This document shows, piece by piece, positions 53,023 to 62,967 of a stretch of DNA of 64,000 nt. The position numbers and the translations under genes are program-made. How positions within the stretch are numbered: the stretch's first letter is position 1; every line of letters begins with the position of its first letter. Origin of the DNA: Alteromonas sp. BMJM2 (GTDB lineage Bacteria; Pseudomonadota; Gammaproteobacteria; Enterobacterales; Alteromonadaceae); assembly GCF_027257845.1 (NCBI RefSeq), contig NZ_JAPVOT010000015.1:1-64000 (forward strand), in the 5' to 3' direction. Under the pieces are notes generated by a model, which saw only the letters and a list, made by a program, of their open reading frames with translations, was not told the origin of the DNA and did not search any database.

Positions 53023-54030
53023 ATGACATTGATAGTGTTAGAGGAAGCAGCAGATTGGTTTGATCGTATTGATGAACTGAATGAACAGGAGCGGCATGAT
53101 TTCGCGCACTGGCTTGCTGTAGAAAAAAACAAGGCAGCTTTTCAAAAGATAGCAACCGCCATGGGACAGCCTGAACTCGCTGCACGTGCTATAGCCATGT
53201 CAGCTAGAAAAGAGCCGCTATTGAAAAATAGTCCAGTGGTGAATCAGAATGCAGAGAATAAGATAGAGAAAAGTCGTATTGCTACTTACTGGTCAATTGC
53301 TTCAGCAGCGTGTATTGCATGTATGGTAGTGTATTTTACTGCGGGTAATGTTGATTCAACGGCGAACTCTGATAAAGGGCTATCCGCTCTTACTGAATAT
53401 GAAACCAGTACTTTTAACGTTATTTCAACTTCTGTAACAGAAGAGAAGTCTAACGTGTTAGATGATGGCTCAATTGTTTATCAAGGTGGTGATAGTCAAA
53501 TAAGCGTAGCGTTTAGTGCGGAAAAAAGAGAGGTTAAACTCACTAAAGGCCAAGCATATTTTGACGTTACGCATGCGCCTCAAAGACCGTTTATCGTCGA
53601 TTTAGATGACGCAACAATCACAGTCGTAGGGACTGCTTTTGACATTGATCGGCTAGAAGATCAGACTATTGTAAAAGTCTATGACGGTACGGTAAGAGTT
53701 AATGCCGACCGCGAAATTCTTTTAAATAGAGGTGAAGAAATTACCCTTTTAAATGGTGCTATTGCAGAAAGCTCGGTATTTACGCCACAGCAGCTTCCAA
53801 GTTGGAGGATGGGATGGTTAAGTATTAAGGACACACCCATAAACGAGGTGATAGCAAAATTGAACCGTTATTCGTCACGACACCTCACCTACATTGGTGA
53901 CCCAGATGTAGTTATCTCAGGACGGTTTAGCTTACGCAATATTAGTGAGTCTCTAGACTTATTATCTACAATGCAAGAGTTCTCGGTTGAGCAAACGAGC
54001 TCAGATTACATAGTGAGACAAGTAAAGTAG
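53023..54030 (+). CDS. FecR-type anti-sigma regulator
   Basis: 335 residues. The N-terminal cytoplasmic segment (EEAADWFDRIDELNEQERHD, FAHWLAVEKNKAAFQ) matches the anti-sigma FecR N-domain. One membrane helix lies at about 88-107, and a periplasmic FecR domain follows with QAYFDVTHAPQRPFIVD and VVGTAFDI. The last 70 residues (PSWRMGWLSIKDTPINEVIAK) are a small STN-like domain that should contact the receptor signalling domain. It is 9 bases from the receptor gene. Confidence 0.93.
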   Translation: MTLIVLEEAADWFDRIDELNEQERHDFAHWLAVEKNKAAFQKIATAMGQPELAARAIAMSARKEPLLKNSPVVNQNAENKIEKSRIATYWSIASAACIACMVVYFTAGNVDSTANSDKGLSALTEYETSTFNVISTSVTEEKSNVLDDGSIVYQGGDSQISVAFSAEKREVKLTKGQAYFDVTHAPQRPFIVDLDDATITVVGTAFDIDRLEDQTIVKVYDGTVRVNADREILLNRGEEITLLNGAIAESSVFTPQQLPSWRMGWLSIKDTPINEVIAKLNRYSSRHLTYIGDPDVVISGRFSLRNISESLDLLSTMQEFSVEQTSSDYIVRQVK

Positions 54031-54039
54031 TCGTTCATT

Positions 54040-56970
54040 ATGCTTAAAAGCGTCTTGTGTAGATGTAGGGTGATATTGCTTTGGTCGTTACTTGTAAGTG
54101 ATACAAGCTCTTTTGCTTATGCCTCTACCGTAGACCATGAGAGACTAGAAAGTATAACGCTTTCTTCTACATCACTGAGTCAAAGCTTAGAGCTAATTGT
54201 AGAAAAATTTGGTGTCGGTTATGTCACATCCCCTTCCCTTATTAAGGGGGTAATGTCGCCAGCTATCTCTGGCAGGTTTACGCTCGAAACGGCGATGAAA
54301 CATGTACTAGATGGAACAGGATTAACCTTTAGCATTACACGTAGTGGGGTAGTCATACGAAAGTCTGAAAGCGTAATCGACGAAACTGTTATAGAAGAAA
54401 TAAACGTTAACGGAATTCGTGGCTCTCTAAACCTCTCTAGACAAGAAAAGCGCAACGAGAAACAGGTCACAGACGTTATCGTCGCTCAAGAAATTTCAAG
54501 ATACCCAGACAGAAATCTAGCAGAATCGATGCAACGAATTCCTGGAATGAGCATTACGAGAGAAGCGGGTGAGGGACGTCAGGTGGTGCTGCGTGGCTTA
54601 GACCCCGATCTTACTTTGGTTACGATAAATGGAATGCCTGTACTGTCAAATAATGACTCTCCTATGGATAGCAGGACACAGAGGGATAGAGATCGTTCCT
54701 TTGATCTCAACTTGTTTACGTCAGAACTTTTCAGCCAAATTAAAGTTTTTAAAAGCTACTCTGTAGAGCAACCAAGCGGCGGCGTGGCTGGTATTGCTGC
54801 AATAACCACAGCAAAACCTTTCGATTCACCAGGACTCCAATGGAACGTTTCTCATCAAGTCGACGCAAACCAATATGCTGAAGGTCTTTCAAAACGTTCT
54901 TCATTTACTTTGTCTTCGACGAATAAATATTGGGGCATGTTGATTTCAGCAGCCTACGGACGAAGGTCGTATCAAGAGCAAGGTGCAAATACCTTTAGAT
55001 GGAGACGACTTGCTCCCGAGGGAGCAAATGTCTCTGCCTTAGATTCTGAACTGGTTGAAGCTTGGCAGAATCAAGAAATTAGGGTTCCAAGAGGAAATCG
55101 CTATTCTGTGTGGCGAGGAGATATGGACCGCCTAGGTATTGGAGCGACTCTTGAGTATCAAACTGACCTCAGTCATTTCACAATCGACTGGATCTATGGC
55201 CGACTTGATAGCCAACGACAAGAGAACCATCTTTATCCACGGGGCTTTCAATCTACGCCAACTATCGAGGGCGAAACTCTTATTACGGAGGCAGAGGTTA
55301 ACTCAAAGCATGAACTCGTTTATGCGGACTATCGAAATGCTCGTGTTGGCACAGAAAGCCGTCATCAGGAAGTATCAACGCAGTTTAAACAAGCCGTGCT
55401 GAATTTCGAGCACAGAATGTCGAATAATTTTTTATTTGATGGTGTGCTAGGTGTGCAAAGTGCTACTTATAAAATGCCTCACAGTATTCGAGCTTACATG
55501 AGAGGAGAAAGTGATGTTTCTATCGACTACAGAGACGATTATTACTTCCCTAGCATAAAATATAGCGCTGAGTTGACTCATCCCGATATGTGGCAAATGA
55601 ACGAGCTCGACTCTGAGCAGTTTATCTCTACGTCTGATTTTACTTACCTGAAAGGTCAATTACAGGTAAATACAAGCCACCGAAGTGCCTGGGAGCTGGG
55701 TTTTGAAATCGTGCAGTTTGAAAATACGTCCAAATACACGGATATCCAAAACATCCTAAAAGAACGCTGGTTATCTACACGAGAGGCAGTACCTCAAAGC
55801 ACAGCATATGTTTTTGATAGTCATCAGCATTTAAATTGGTTAGCTCTTAGACCAGAACAGGTATATTCTTTTTACAACAAACCTTCTTCGGTAGATTCAC
55901 TATCACTGTCTTATGCTCCAGACCGCGTTATTGACAACGTGATAAAAGAAAGCCGAACGTCTTTCTTTACTCAATATTCTGTAGAAGGTAGTGATTGGAC
56001 ATTCAATGCAGGGCTTCGAGCTGAGCGGGATAAGTCTTTTATTTCGGTGTTTCAGTCTAGTCTTAGTAATCGCTATAACCTAAGCAATATTGCCCTCCTT
56101 CCCTCAATGCAATTTAACTACCGAAGAGATGAGCAAGTAGTTAAAGTCGGAATTAGCAGAACATTGGGCCACCAAGAATTGGATACCTTGACACGAAATA
56201 TTCAGCTCATCGATGATGAAAATATTGTTATTCTTCCCAATGATAGGCTTAAGCCTATAAGTGCTTACAATCTCGATCTAAGCTTCGAATCATATCCGGG
56301 AGAAATCGATAGATACTCGGCCAATGTATTTGGAAAATGGATAAAAAACAGTATAGCTCCCATGAGTCAACGCTTGCCCTTGAGTGACGTAGCGAGAGAT
56401 TATCCTGAATTATTTTCTAGTGATTTTGAAAGTGTTTACATAGATGTCGTAACGCCAACGAACCAAGGCACTTATTTTTTATATGGCGTAGAAGGAAGTG
56501 TGCAGTTGGAATGGCCCTTGGGCGAATATATGTCGCGCTTTAACGTACTTCACGTTGGGATAGTGGCAAATGCCAGTTATACGTTTGGAAATGTTCAGTA
56601 CTACAACACTAATACCGGTGACCGCCTAGATAAAAAGGCTGCCCCTTATCTTTCTCCGCTATTGGCTAATCTTACCGCCTATCTTGAGGGATACGCTTTG
56701 AGCCTAAGACTCTCAGCCACCTATCGCGATGAGTATATTGCAAGGGTAGATGGAGGAACCTTAGTTGATGAAAATGAGACAGGATTTTTATCAACACTAT
56801 ATATGGATGCAGTAATAGCTTATCAAATCACTGATAATGTAGAGCTCAGGATCGAAGCAACTAATCTCACTGATGAGCGAGAAATTCAGTACTCCGATTC
56901 TTCTTATCGTCCATACAATACTACAGTAAGTGGTCGTAATTACTCTCTTGCCATTTCTTATCGCTATTAA
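54040..56970 (+). CDS. TonB-dependent receptor with signalling (STN) domain
   Basis: 976 residues. After the signal, residues about 35-110 form an STN domain (SLSQSLELIVEKFGVGYVTS, LEGTGL-like DGTGLTFSI). The plug begins near VIEEINVNGIRGSL, with IPGMSITREAGEGRQVVLRG and PFDSPGLQWN, and the barrel ends in aromatic RYNTTV-like and YSLAISYRY. The 22-stranded barrel uses TonB energy to import an outside ligand, and the STN domain signals to FecR. The location in a rhamnose/uronate locus suggests an ulvan oligosaccharide as ligand, which is inference. Confidence 0.92.
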   Translation: MLKSVLCRCRVILLWSLLVSDTSSFAYASTVDHERLESITLSSTSLSQSLELIVEKFGVGYVTSPSLIKGVMSPAISGRFTLETAMKHVLDGTGLTFSITRSGVVIRKSESVIDETVIEEINVNGIRGSLNLSRQEKRNEKQVTDVIVAQEISRYPDRNLAESMQRIPGMSITREAGEGRQVVLRGLDPDLTLVTINGMPVLSNNDSPMDSRTQRDRDRSFDLNLFTSELFSQIKVFKSYSVEQPSGGVAGIAAITTAKPFDSPGLQWNVSHQVDANQYAEGLSKRSSFTLSSTNKYWGMLISAAYGRRSYQEQGANTFRWRRLAPEGANVSALDSELVEAWQNQEIRVPRGNRYSVWRGDMDRLGIGATLEYQTDLSHFTIDWIYGRLDSQRQENHLYPRGFQSTPTIEGETLITEAEVNSKHELVYADYRNARVGTESRHQEVSTQFKQAVLNFEHRMSNNFLFDGVLGVQSATYKMPHSIRAYMRGESDVSIDYRDDYYFPSIKYSAELTHPDMWQMNELDSEQFISTSDFTYLKGQLQVNTSHRSAWELGFEIVQFENTSKYTDIQNILKERWLSTREAVPQSTAYVFDSHQHLNWLALRPEQVYSFYNKPSSVDSLSLSYAPDRVIDNVIKESRTSFFTQYSVEGSDWTFNAGLRAERDKSFISVFQSSLSNRYNLSNIALLPSMQFNYRRDEQVVKVGISRTLGHQELDTLTRNIQLIDDENIVILPNDRLKPISAYNLDLSFESYPGEIDRYSANVFGKWIKNSIAPMSQRLPLSDVARDYPELFSSDFESVYIDVVTPTNQGTYFLYGVEGSVQLEWPLGEYMSRFNVLHVGIVANASYTFGNVQYYNTNTGDRLDKKAAPYLSPLLANLTAYLEGYALSLRLSATYRDEYIARVDGGTLVDENETGFLSTLYMDAVIAYQITDNVELRIEATNLTDEREIQYSDSSYRPYNTTVSGRNYSLAISYRY

Positions 56971-56972
56971 AA

Positions 56973-57006
56973 ACTCGAAGAGCTTATTTTTGTAGGCTCT
57001 TCGAGT
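56973..57006. terminator. Bidirectional terminator between two TonB receptors
   Basis: CTCGAAGAGC and GCTCTTCGAG pair around a 12-base loop (TTATTTTTGTAG). The genes on both sides converge on it. Confidence 0.85.
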
Positions 57007-57014
57007 ACATTCAT

Positions 57015-59759
57015 TTACATCGAGTAAGTAAGACCTAAATAAAAGGTTCTTCCACTTACCGTCGTGTTGTACAAACGGTCATCCGAATCGCTGTATTGCT
57101 CTTCGCGTTCATCAGAAAGGTTAATACCTTCTAGTGTTACCTTAAGATTATCATTTACATTATAAAATGCTGAGAAATCCCAGTAAGTGGTGCCATGAAA
57201 GCCTGCCTCGTCTTGGTCGCTGCTCGACGTTTCAACCTGCGTTAAGTAATCATCACGATAGGCTGCTGAAACGCGCATTCCCCAATTGTCTGTCTCGTAA
57301 TACATCGTTGCATTGTAGATATTCTCAGACAATCCGTAAAAGGGGCGGTAAACTTCTACACTTTCACCATCAACTAAAATATTGTGTAAAGATTCGCCAT
57401 CAGAATACGTATAGTTCACAATAGCACCAAGATTATCGAATGGTGCTGGCAGAAAATCGAAATCACGCTGGAACGCTATTTCCCAGCCTGAAAAGTCGCT
57501 TTCTGCTAAATTTTGAGGTTGAGAGAATGTATACAGTGTATCTGGCGTTTGCGTGTTTCCATTTTCGTCTACCATGCCTTCGATTAACGATAGCGGATAT
57601 CCTGTATCACCATAGGCTATTGGAGAAACATTAGTAGCAATAAAGTTATCAATTTCTTTTTGGAAGTAAGTGACTGAGGCATAACCGACTTCATCAAAGT
57701 AATACTCAACACCCGCCTCCATATTGATTGTTTCAAAAGGCTGAAGACTAGGATTACCGGCATTGATACTCAAACCACTTGAACCAAATAATGGGTCAGT
57801 ATTTACCGTACCTGATACAGATAAACTACCCAGTGTAGGTCGAGTTACGTTTTTCCCTGCGCTCGCTCTCAGAACAAGGCTCTCTGTGTAATACCATGCA
57901 ACATTCAGTGTAGGTAATAGTCCATCATAGTCCCTTTCTACAGTGACGTATTCACTACCATTCACTATGCCACTAGATTGAATATCGGTATCAAAATAGC
58001 GTAAACCAAAACTAGTTCTCAGCTCAGAGTCAGGCAATAGCAGGTCATATTCATAAGTCGCGTATAGCGCCATGGTCTCTTCTACGACTTCATTAGGCGC
58101 ATCGCTATACATAATGTCGCGTTCAACATCGAACGCGTTTAGCACAGCGCCAACGTCAGTACTTAGCCAATCTTGTTTTTTGTGAATTGAGTTTACATAA
58201 ACAAATTCAGGGTTAATCACATCGCTTACTTCGCCACTTTGCCAAGCACTTCTTAATGCATTGCCAACTTGTTCTCTGTTGTTGCTGTGTTCGAACTTTT
58301 TAAAGGAACCACCAAATTTCAAAGAAGCGTTATCAGACAGCAAGTAATCCGCATCGAGCTTAGCGATATCAAAGCTATTTTCTACCTCGTCTTCCTGAAG
58401 GTCTATCTCATGGTAACGAAACTCATTGATATCTGTTGGATCAAATCCATTGATGTAGGTATTGGTGCCATAAAAGCGGTCCTCCCTGTAATCTATGGTC
58501 ATATCAGCGAAAGATTCTAAGTAGACTTTTGCACTATTACTTTCGTATTCACTTTGCATATGGCCGAGTAGGCCTGAAACCGTAAATGCATCGGTCACAT
58601 GCCACTGTGCGTTTAGCACCAACTGTGAAATGTCTGTTGTTGCTTGTTGATCGCGACTTTCTGAGTGCAGAGCGGTATTTTCCCACGAAGAATATATAAC
58701 TTCGTTGTTTTGGTTATATTCTATGTCAGTTAAGCCAGAGCAAAAATTGCGTGCCCCGTCATAGTCTGCACCTGTGCAGCCAAGTGCGGTAGAACTTGAA
58801 CCTCTGCTTTGTAAGTGAAACTCTCCTCTATCGTTATCAAGTGTGCCGTATAATGCATCGAGTTCAAGCGAGAATGCTTCAGACGGTCTGTATTGAAGTG
58901 CCACTGTAGCGCCAACCCGAGTTTGTTCACTATTAAATTGTGAGTATCTACTGCCTCGTGAGAAACGAAGATTGCCGCTATTTACGGCTTCTTGATCTGC
59001 TTGTGATAGTGTAGATATGTCGGAGCCTTGGGCGTTGCGAGGCCGCCAACGATAGGTGTTATAACCTTGTTCAGCCGTATCACGCTTGCTAAGTGCCAGT
59101 GAGACAAGAGCGCCAAAATCACCCCACGTGTTTGAAACTAAGGCTGCGACCCTCGGGCTTACGTCGTCTGTTAATGAATTATCGCCCGCTTGCGCACTGA
59201 TTACACTTTTGAATCCATCGTAATTAAATGGTTTCGCGGTATAGAGTTTTACAGTGCCGCCTATGCCGCCTTCATCCATTTCTGCAGAATAGCTCTTCTG
59301 AACGTCAATTTGGTTAAATAGTTCGGACGCAAAAATGTTAAAATCAAAAGAACGAGATAAGTTAGTCGTTCCTCTACTGTCCATTGCAGATGAGGATGTA
59401 CCTAGAGCTTCCATGCCGTTTAATTGCACTTGGGTAAAATCTGCGTTAAGGCCTCGTAGAGATATTTGTCTACCTTCACCAGCTTCACGGGTTATGGTTA
59501 CGCCTGGTATTCTTTGAATAGATTCCGCTAAATTGAGGCTCGGGAAGTCAGCGATATCTTCAGCAAGAATTGAATCTTGTGAACCTAGCGCGTCCTTTTT
59601 TAAATCTTTAGCTTTTATAAGTGAGCCTCGAAAACCACTCACTACAATCTGTTCTATCATTTCATCTTCTGTCTGCTGTGCTTGAGCAGAAAATTGCGTC
59701 ATGCAGGTGGCAGATAGGACAGCTGTAGCTAAGAGTGTTTTTTTAAAATTAGTATGCAT
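57015..59759 (-). CDS. TonB-dependent receptor without signalling domain
   Basis: 914 residues with signal (MTQFSAQAQQ). It has the same family plug as its convergent neighbour: VVSGFRGSLIKAKD, IQRIPGVTITREAGEGRQIS and PFNYDGFKSVIS, and a C-terminus ending NTTVSGRTFYLGLTYSM. It lacks an STN domain, so it is probably not a surface-signalling receptor. It is in an operon behind the PI-PLC-like gene (12-base gap, RBS AAAAGG), which may point to a lipid- or inositol-phosphate-derived substrate rather than ulvan. The two receptors are paralogous over most of their length. Confidence 0.92.
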   Translation of the reverse strand: MHTNFKKTLLATAVLSATCMTQFSAQAQQTEDEMIEQIVVSGFRGSLIKAKDLKKDALGSQDSILAEDIADFPSLNLAESIQRIPGVTITREAGEGRQISLRGLNADFTQVQLNGMEALGTSSSAMDSRGTTNLSRSFDFNIFASELFNQIDVQKSYSAEMDEGGIGGTVKLYTAKPFNYDGFKSVISAQAGDNSLTDDVSPRVAALVSNTWGDFGALVSLALSKRDTAEQGYNTYRWRPRNAQGSDISTLSQADQEAVNSGNLRFSRGSRYSQFNSEQTRVGATVALQYRPSEAFSLELDALYGTLDNDRGEFHLQSRGSSSTALGCTGADYDGARNFCSGLTDIEYNQNNEVIYSSWENTALHSESRDQQATTDISQLVLNAQWHVTDAFTVSGLLGHMQSEYESNSAKVYLESFADMTIDYREDRFYGTNTYINGFDPTDINEFRYHEIDLQEDEVENSFDIAKLDADYLLSDNASLKFGGSFKKFEHSNNREQVGNALRSAWQSGEVSDVINPEFVYVNSIHKKQDWLSTDVGAVLNAFDVERDIMYSDAPNEVVEETMALYATYEYDLLLPDSELRTSFGLRYFDTDIQSSGIVNGSEYVTVERDYDGLLPTLNVAWYYTESLVLRASAGKNVTRPTLGSLSVSGTVNTDPLFGSSGLSINAGNPSLQPFETINMEAGVEYYFDEVGYASVTYFQKEIDNFIATNVSPIAYGDTGYPLSLIEGMVDENGNTQTPDTLYTFSQPQNLAESDFSGWEIAFQRDFDFLPAPFDNLGAIVNYTYSDGESLHNILVDGESVEVYRPFYGLSENIYNATMYYETDNWGMRVSAAYRDDYLTQVETSSSDQDEAGFHGTTYWDFSAFYNVNDNLKVTLEGINLSDEREEQYSDSDDRLYNTTVSGRTFYLGLTYSM

Positions 59760-59770
59760 GGGTTTACCTT

Positions 59771-60838
59771 TTAATTGATCAAATTTTGATGTTTAACAGC
59801 GTTAAGTCTTTTCAAGCAGTCATTCTCGAAAGAAACTGAATAACCTCGACGTATGGATTGGGGAGACTGGTTATAGAAATCGCTAGAAATGAACTGAGCC
59901 CCACTGGCAAATGCTGCATCTCTTTGCGCTCGCAAGCTTTGTGTAGTTGCCGATAAATCAGCATCAGCACGAGTTCTCACTAGAAAACCATCTTTGACGA
60001 GCGCTTGAATGTCTTGCTGACTTTTAACTGGATCATTTCGAATGAATATTGCGGCAGCGTCGGAGTGTTCGGGGACAGAGAGAAACATGCTTTTATTCTG
60101 AAGCGTTGAACTCTGTTGAAGATATATCTCTTTTTGAGCTTTATTAGCATCGAATAAAAACAAGAATTTACCTCGAAGTGCCTCAACACTTGGCCAGCCA
60201 TTCCTTGTTATTGCTGCCCTTAACGTATGGTGGCGGCCCCGAACGCGATCTGGCGTAACTAACTTGCTCCCGAATAAGTGCGCAATTTCGTTGTCTAAGC
60301 GCTTATAGTCTGAAATGGAAAAAGCGACGGGGGCCGCCTTACTAAGAAACGCTGGCTGAGACTCTTTCGCATTCACAATAACAGTAATGGGGAAGTGATT
60401 AGGGTTAGCTTCTGACCACTTTAAAAGTTGTTTTGCGCAAAGCTGTAAGGTTAAACAATGCGTCATCACATCTACGTGTGGAATATGAAGAACCTTAAAC
60501 CCAGGTTCTGCCAAAATTTGGCGTTCACTCTCTGAAAACCAATTACTATTGGAAAGTGTTTCTATTTCTGGCGTGTTGTATTGATGCCCATTTGGATCGT
60601 TAACCACATCAATTTCAATTTGACGAATTCCTAAATTCAACTGTTCTTGAAGCGAAGGATGAATATAAGAAATCTTCTTTAAAAGTTCAGGTGATACATC
60701 TTTTAAAAACTGCCTAGCTTCTGGTGGTAGCGCTTTTTTGTAGCTATTGTGAGAACCAATAATTTGATACTGATCCAGTGATTTCGCGCAAGAATAAGCG
60801 CTAAGAACCAGAGTTAAAGAAAGTAAAAGATAACGCAT
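59771..60838 (-). CDS. Phosphatidylinositol-specific phospholipase C-like protein
   Basis: 355 residues with signal (LVLSAYSCAKS). IIGSHNSYKK carries the first catalytic His of PI-PLC-type enzymes, LNLGIRQIEIDVVNDPNG the acidic metal-binding residues, and GFKVLHIPHVD plausibly the second His. The match is best to calcium-dependent PI-PLC-C1-like bacterial proteins (PF16670 type). It would hydrolyse phosphoinositides or similar phosphodiesters in the periplasm or outside. It is followed by the TonB receptor in the same transcript and divergent from a metallophosphoesterase, suggesting a small phosphorus or lipid-head-group module. Confidence 0.82.
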   Translation of the reverse strand: MRYLLLSLTLVLSAYSCAKSLDQYQIIGSHNSYKKALPPEARQFLKDVSPELLKKISYIHPSLQEQLNLGIRQIEIDVVNDPNGHQYNTPEIETLSNSNWFSESERQILAEPGFKVLHIPHVDVMTHCLTLQLCAKQLLKWSEANPNHFPITVIVNAKESQPAFLSKAAPVAFSISDYKRLDNEIAHLFGSKLVTPDRVRGRHHTLRAAITRNGWPSVEALRGKFLFLFDANKAQKEIYLQQSSTLQNKSMFLSVPEHSDAAAIFIRNDPVKSQQDIQALVKDGFLVRTRADADLSATTQSLRAQRDAAFASGAQFISSDFYNQSPQSIRRGYSVSFENDCLKRLNAVKHQNLIN

Positions 60839-60884
60839 AGGTATACATTCAAAGAGTATTTTGAACGGTAGAGCGGAGTTGTTT

Positions 60885-60985
60885 GAAAAAGGGGACAGGA
60901 AATTTTTGCTAAGAGATAAACTTCACAAAAGTGTCATATAACAAAACTTTTTTATTAAATTTTTTGTGAACCACTGTCCCCATTT
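60885..60985. repeat. Inverted GGGGACAG pair between divergent genes (REPIN-like)
   Basis: GGGGACAG at 60891 and its inverse CTGTCCCC at 60974 face each other across about 75 bases, with inner TTCACAAAA and TTTTGTGAA arms. The size and the TGTCCCC core recall REP doublets mobilised by Y1 transposases. It could also be a paired operator of the two divergent genes. Confidence 0.4.
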
Positions 60986-61036
60986 AGAGCTAAGCGCTGT
61001 TATTAGTATTAATGACTTGCTGAACGGGGCTGCGTT

Positions 61037-62839
61037 ATGAGTAAATATGGAAAAAGAACTAAAGAGATACGAGTATTCAACGTTAGCATATTGAATGTAC
61101 TGTCATGCGGGTTGCTAGTTATATGTTACTTCTTTGCACTTATTTCTATTAGTGTCGTTGCCAAAAACGAAACTCAGCAGGTAAAGATCGCCTTTATAGC
61201 TGATATCCATCTTCATTCACCTGAAGGCGCAGCGGCAACGCTTCCTAAAAGTGCCTTGCCAAAAGACCCTACAAGCCACGCCCCAATATTACTGAGAAGT
61301 ATGCGCTCTCAATTGAGTTCTACTCGTTTGTTCAATGAAAATATTATGGTGTTTAAAGAAGCGCTTAATGATGTAGTAGAAAGGAATATCAAGTTAGTAG
61401 CGTTACCGGGTGATTTCACTGACGACGGTCAGCCAGTAAATATTCTTGCATTAAAGGAAATACTAGACGAGTACCAGCAAAAGTATGGACTACGATTCTT
61501 CGCTATCAACGGCAATCACGATCCGGTCAGGCCTTTTACACGTCCTGGCGGCAAACGCGACTTTCTGAGCCGAGAAGGTGCAGAAATCAGTGTTATGAGC
61601 CCAGCACATCAAGATTGCGTGTCTGGAAAAAGTGATTTTTGCTCAGAACTACTTAAAGAGTGGGGGTATAAAGAGATTGCTCAATCACTATCTGAACATG
61701 GTTTTTCACCTTCGCCTGCAGACAAGTTGTTCGAAACACCATTTAATACGGTAGATTTAGCTAAGCGATATTGGACATGGTGTGATGGCGACGAATTTTG
61801 CGTAGATATGCCTGACATGAGCTATTTAGTAGAGCCTGTAGATGGTCTTTGGCTGTTGGCGATAGATGCAAACGTGTATAAGCCAACAGGTAGTTTGAGC
61901 AATAAACAATTTGATGGGTCGAGTAACGCCGGTTATGACGCACTAATTGAATATAAACCTCAGCTCGTAAAATGGATCCAACGAGTTGTCGAGCGTGCAA
62001 AAGAAAATAATAAAAAGTTGGTTAGCTTTAGCCATTTCCCCATGGCTGATTTCTCAGACAAACAAACGGATAAAATTATCAGTTTTCTAGGCGAAACTGC
62101 CATGCAGCTGACTCGCCAACCCTCTAATAATACAACCAGAGTGTTAGAAGCGACTGGCTTAAAGTTACATCTTGGAGGTCATATGCACCTCTTCGATATT
62201 AGTCAGTCACCAGACGCTGAATTTACGAATGTGCAAGTGCCTTCCTTAGCAGCTTATCAACCTGGATACACCATAGTAAAGATTGGTAAGGATGGTGAAA
62301 CTCTAATAGAGACCGTCATCATTCGTGACGTTAAAAATTTCGCAAAATGGTTCCCTGTTTATGAAAACGAGTGGGAATACCTTCAGCGGAGTGGACAAGG
62401 GTTATGGGGAAAAGAAAACTTAGAAGCTAGTAGTTTTTTAGATTTTACTGATAATCATTTAAAACAAATTGTGACTAATAGATATCTAAAAGAGTGGCCA
62501 CCAGAGTTAGTAGAGCTATTTTCATCTAATACAATTGGAGGCCTTGTGGAGATGACTCCATGCTTTTTCAACTATAAAGGAAAGCAAGAGTTTGAAGGGT
62601 TCAACGCTATGACTTTGATTTTTGATTTCTACAGGTCGAGAAATGCAGGTGGTTTAGCCCGTTTAGCTTTACCACACCACTTTTATGGCGAACTTTCGCT
62701 TTGCTTAAAAAAGCAAGCTCTTAAAAAGCCTTCACAAATTTCAGATGGCAGTAAAGATCTTAAAAGAGGGCTTGAGTTAATTACTAACACGGTCATGTCA
62801 TCGCGTCAGGATAGACCGACTATCAATGTTGTGTTGTAG
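61037..62839 (+). CDS. Calcineurin-like metallophosphoesterase, secreted
   Basis: 600 residues. A strong N-terminal hydrophobic segment (LLVICYFFALISISVV) at about 29-44 exports or anchors it. The two-metal site is complete: IAFIADIHLH, ALPGDFTDDGQ, FAINGNHDPVR, SFSHFPMAD and LGGHMHLFD. Family members hydrolyse phosphomonoesters or diesters. The 180-residue C-terminal extension after EWEYLQRS is not recognised. Its divergent neighbour is a PI-PLC-like enzyme, so it may process the released phosphate esters. Confidence 0.87.
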   Translation: MSKYGKRTKEIRVFNVSILNVLSCGLLVICYFFALISISVVAKNETQQVKIAFIADIHLHSPEGAAATLPKSALPKDPTSHAPILLRSMRSQLSSTRLFNENIMVFKEALNDVVERNIKLVALPGDFTDDGQPVNILALKEILDEYQQKYGLRFFAINGNHDPVRPFTRPGGKRDFLSREGAEISVMSPAHQDCVSGKSDFCSELLKEWGYKEIAQSLSEHGFSPSPADKLFETPFNTVDLAKRYWTWCDGDEFCVDMPDMSYLVEPVDGLWLLAIDANVYKPTGSLSNKQFDGSSNAGYDALIEYKPQLVKWIQRVVERAKENNKKLVSFSHFPMADFSDKQTDKIISFLGETAMQLTRQPSNNTTRVLEATGLKLHLGGHMHLFDISQSPDAEFTNVQVPSLAAYQPGYTIVKIGKDGETLIETVIIRDVKNFAKWFPVYENEWEYLQRSGQGLWGKENLEASSFLDFTDNHLKQIVTNRYLKEWPPELVELFSSNTIGGLVEMTPCFFNYKGKQEFEGFNAMTLIFDFYRSRNAGGLARLALPHHFYGELSLCLKKQALKKPSQISDGSKDLKRGLELITNTVMSSRQDRPTINVVL

Positions 62840-62920
62840 TGAAACTTGCCAGTCTAGATGGCAGTTTTATTTCAGTCACCCTTTATACAAAAGGGCAACG
62901 ACAATTCTTTGTAATTAAAT

Positions 62921-62960
62921 ACTCCTAATCCTGCTGATGTCAGTGATTAGGAGTCGTTTA
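62921..62960. terminator. Convergent terminator
   Basis: ACTCCTAATC and GATTAGGAGT pair perfectly around a 14-base loop between two converging genes. Confidence 0.75.
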
Positions 62961-62967
62961 ATTACTT

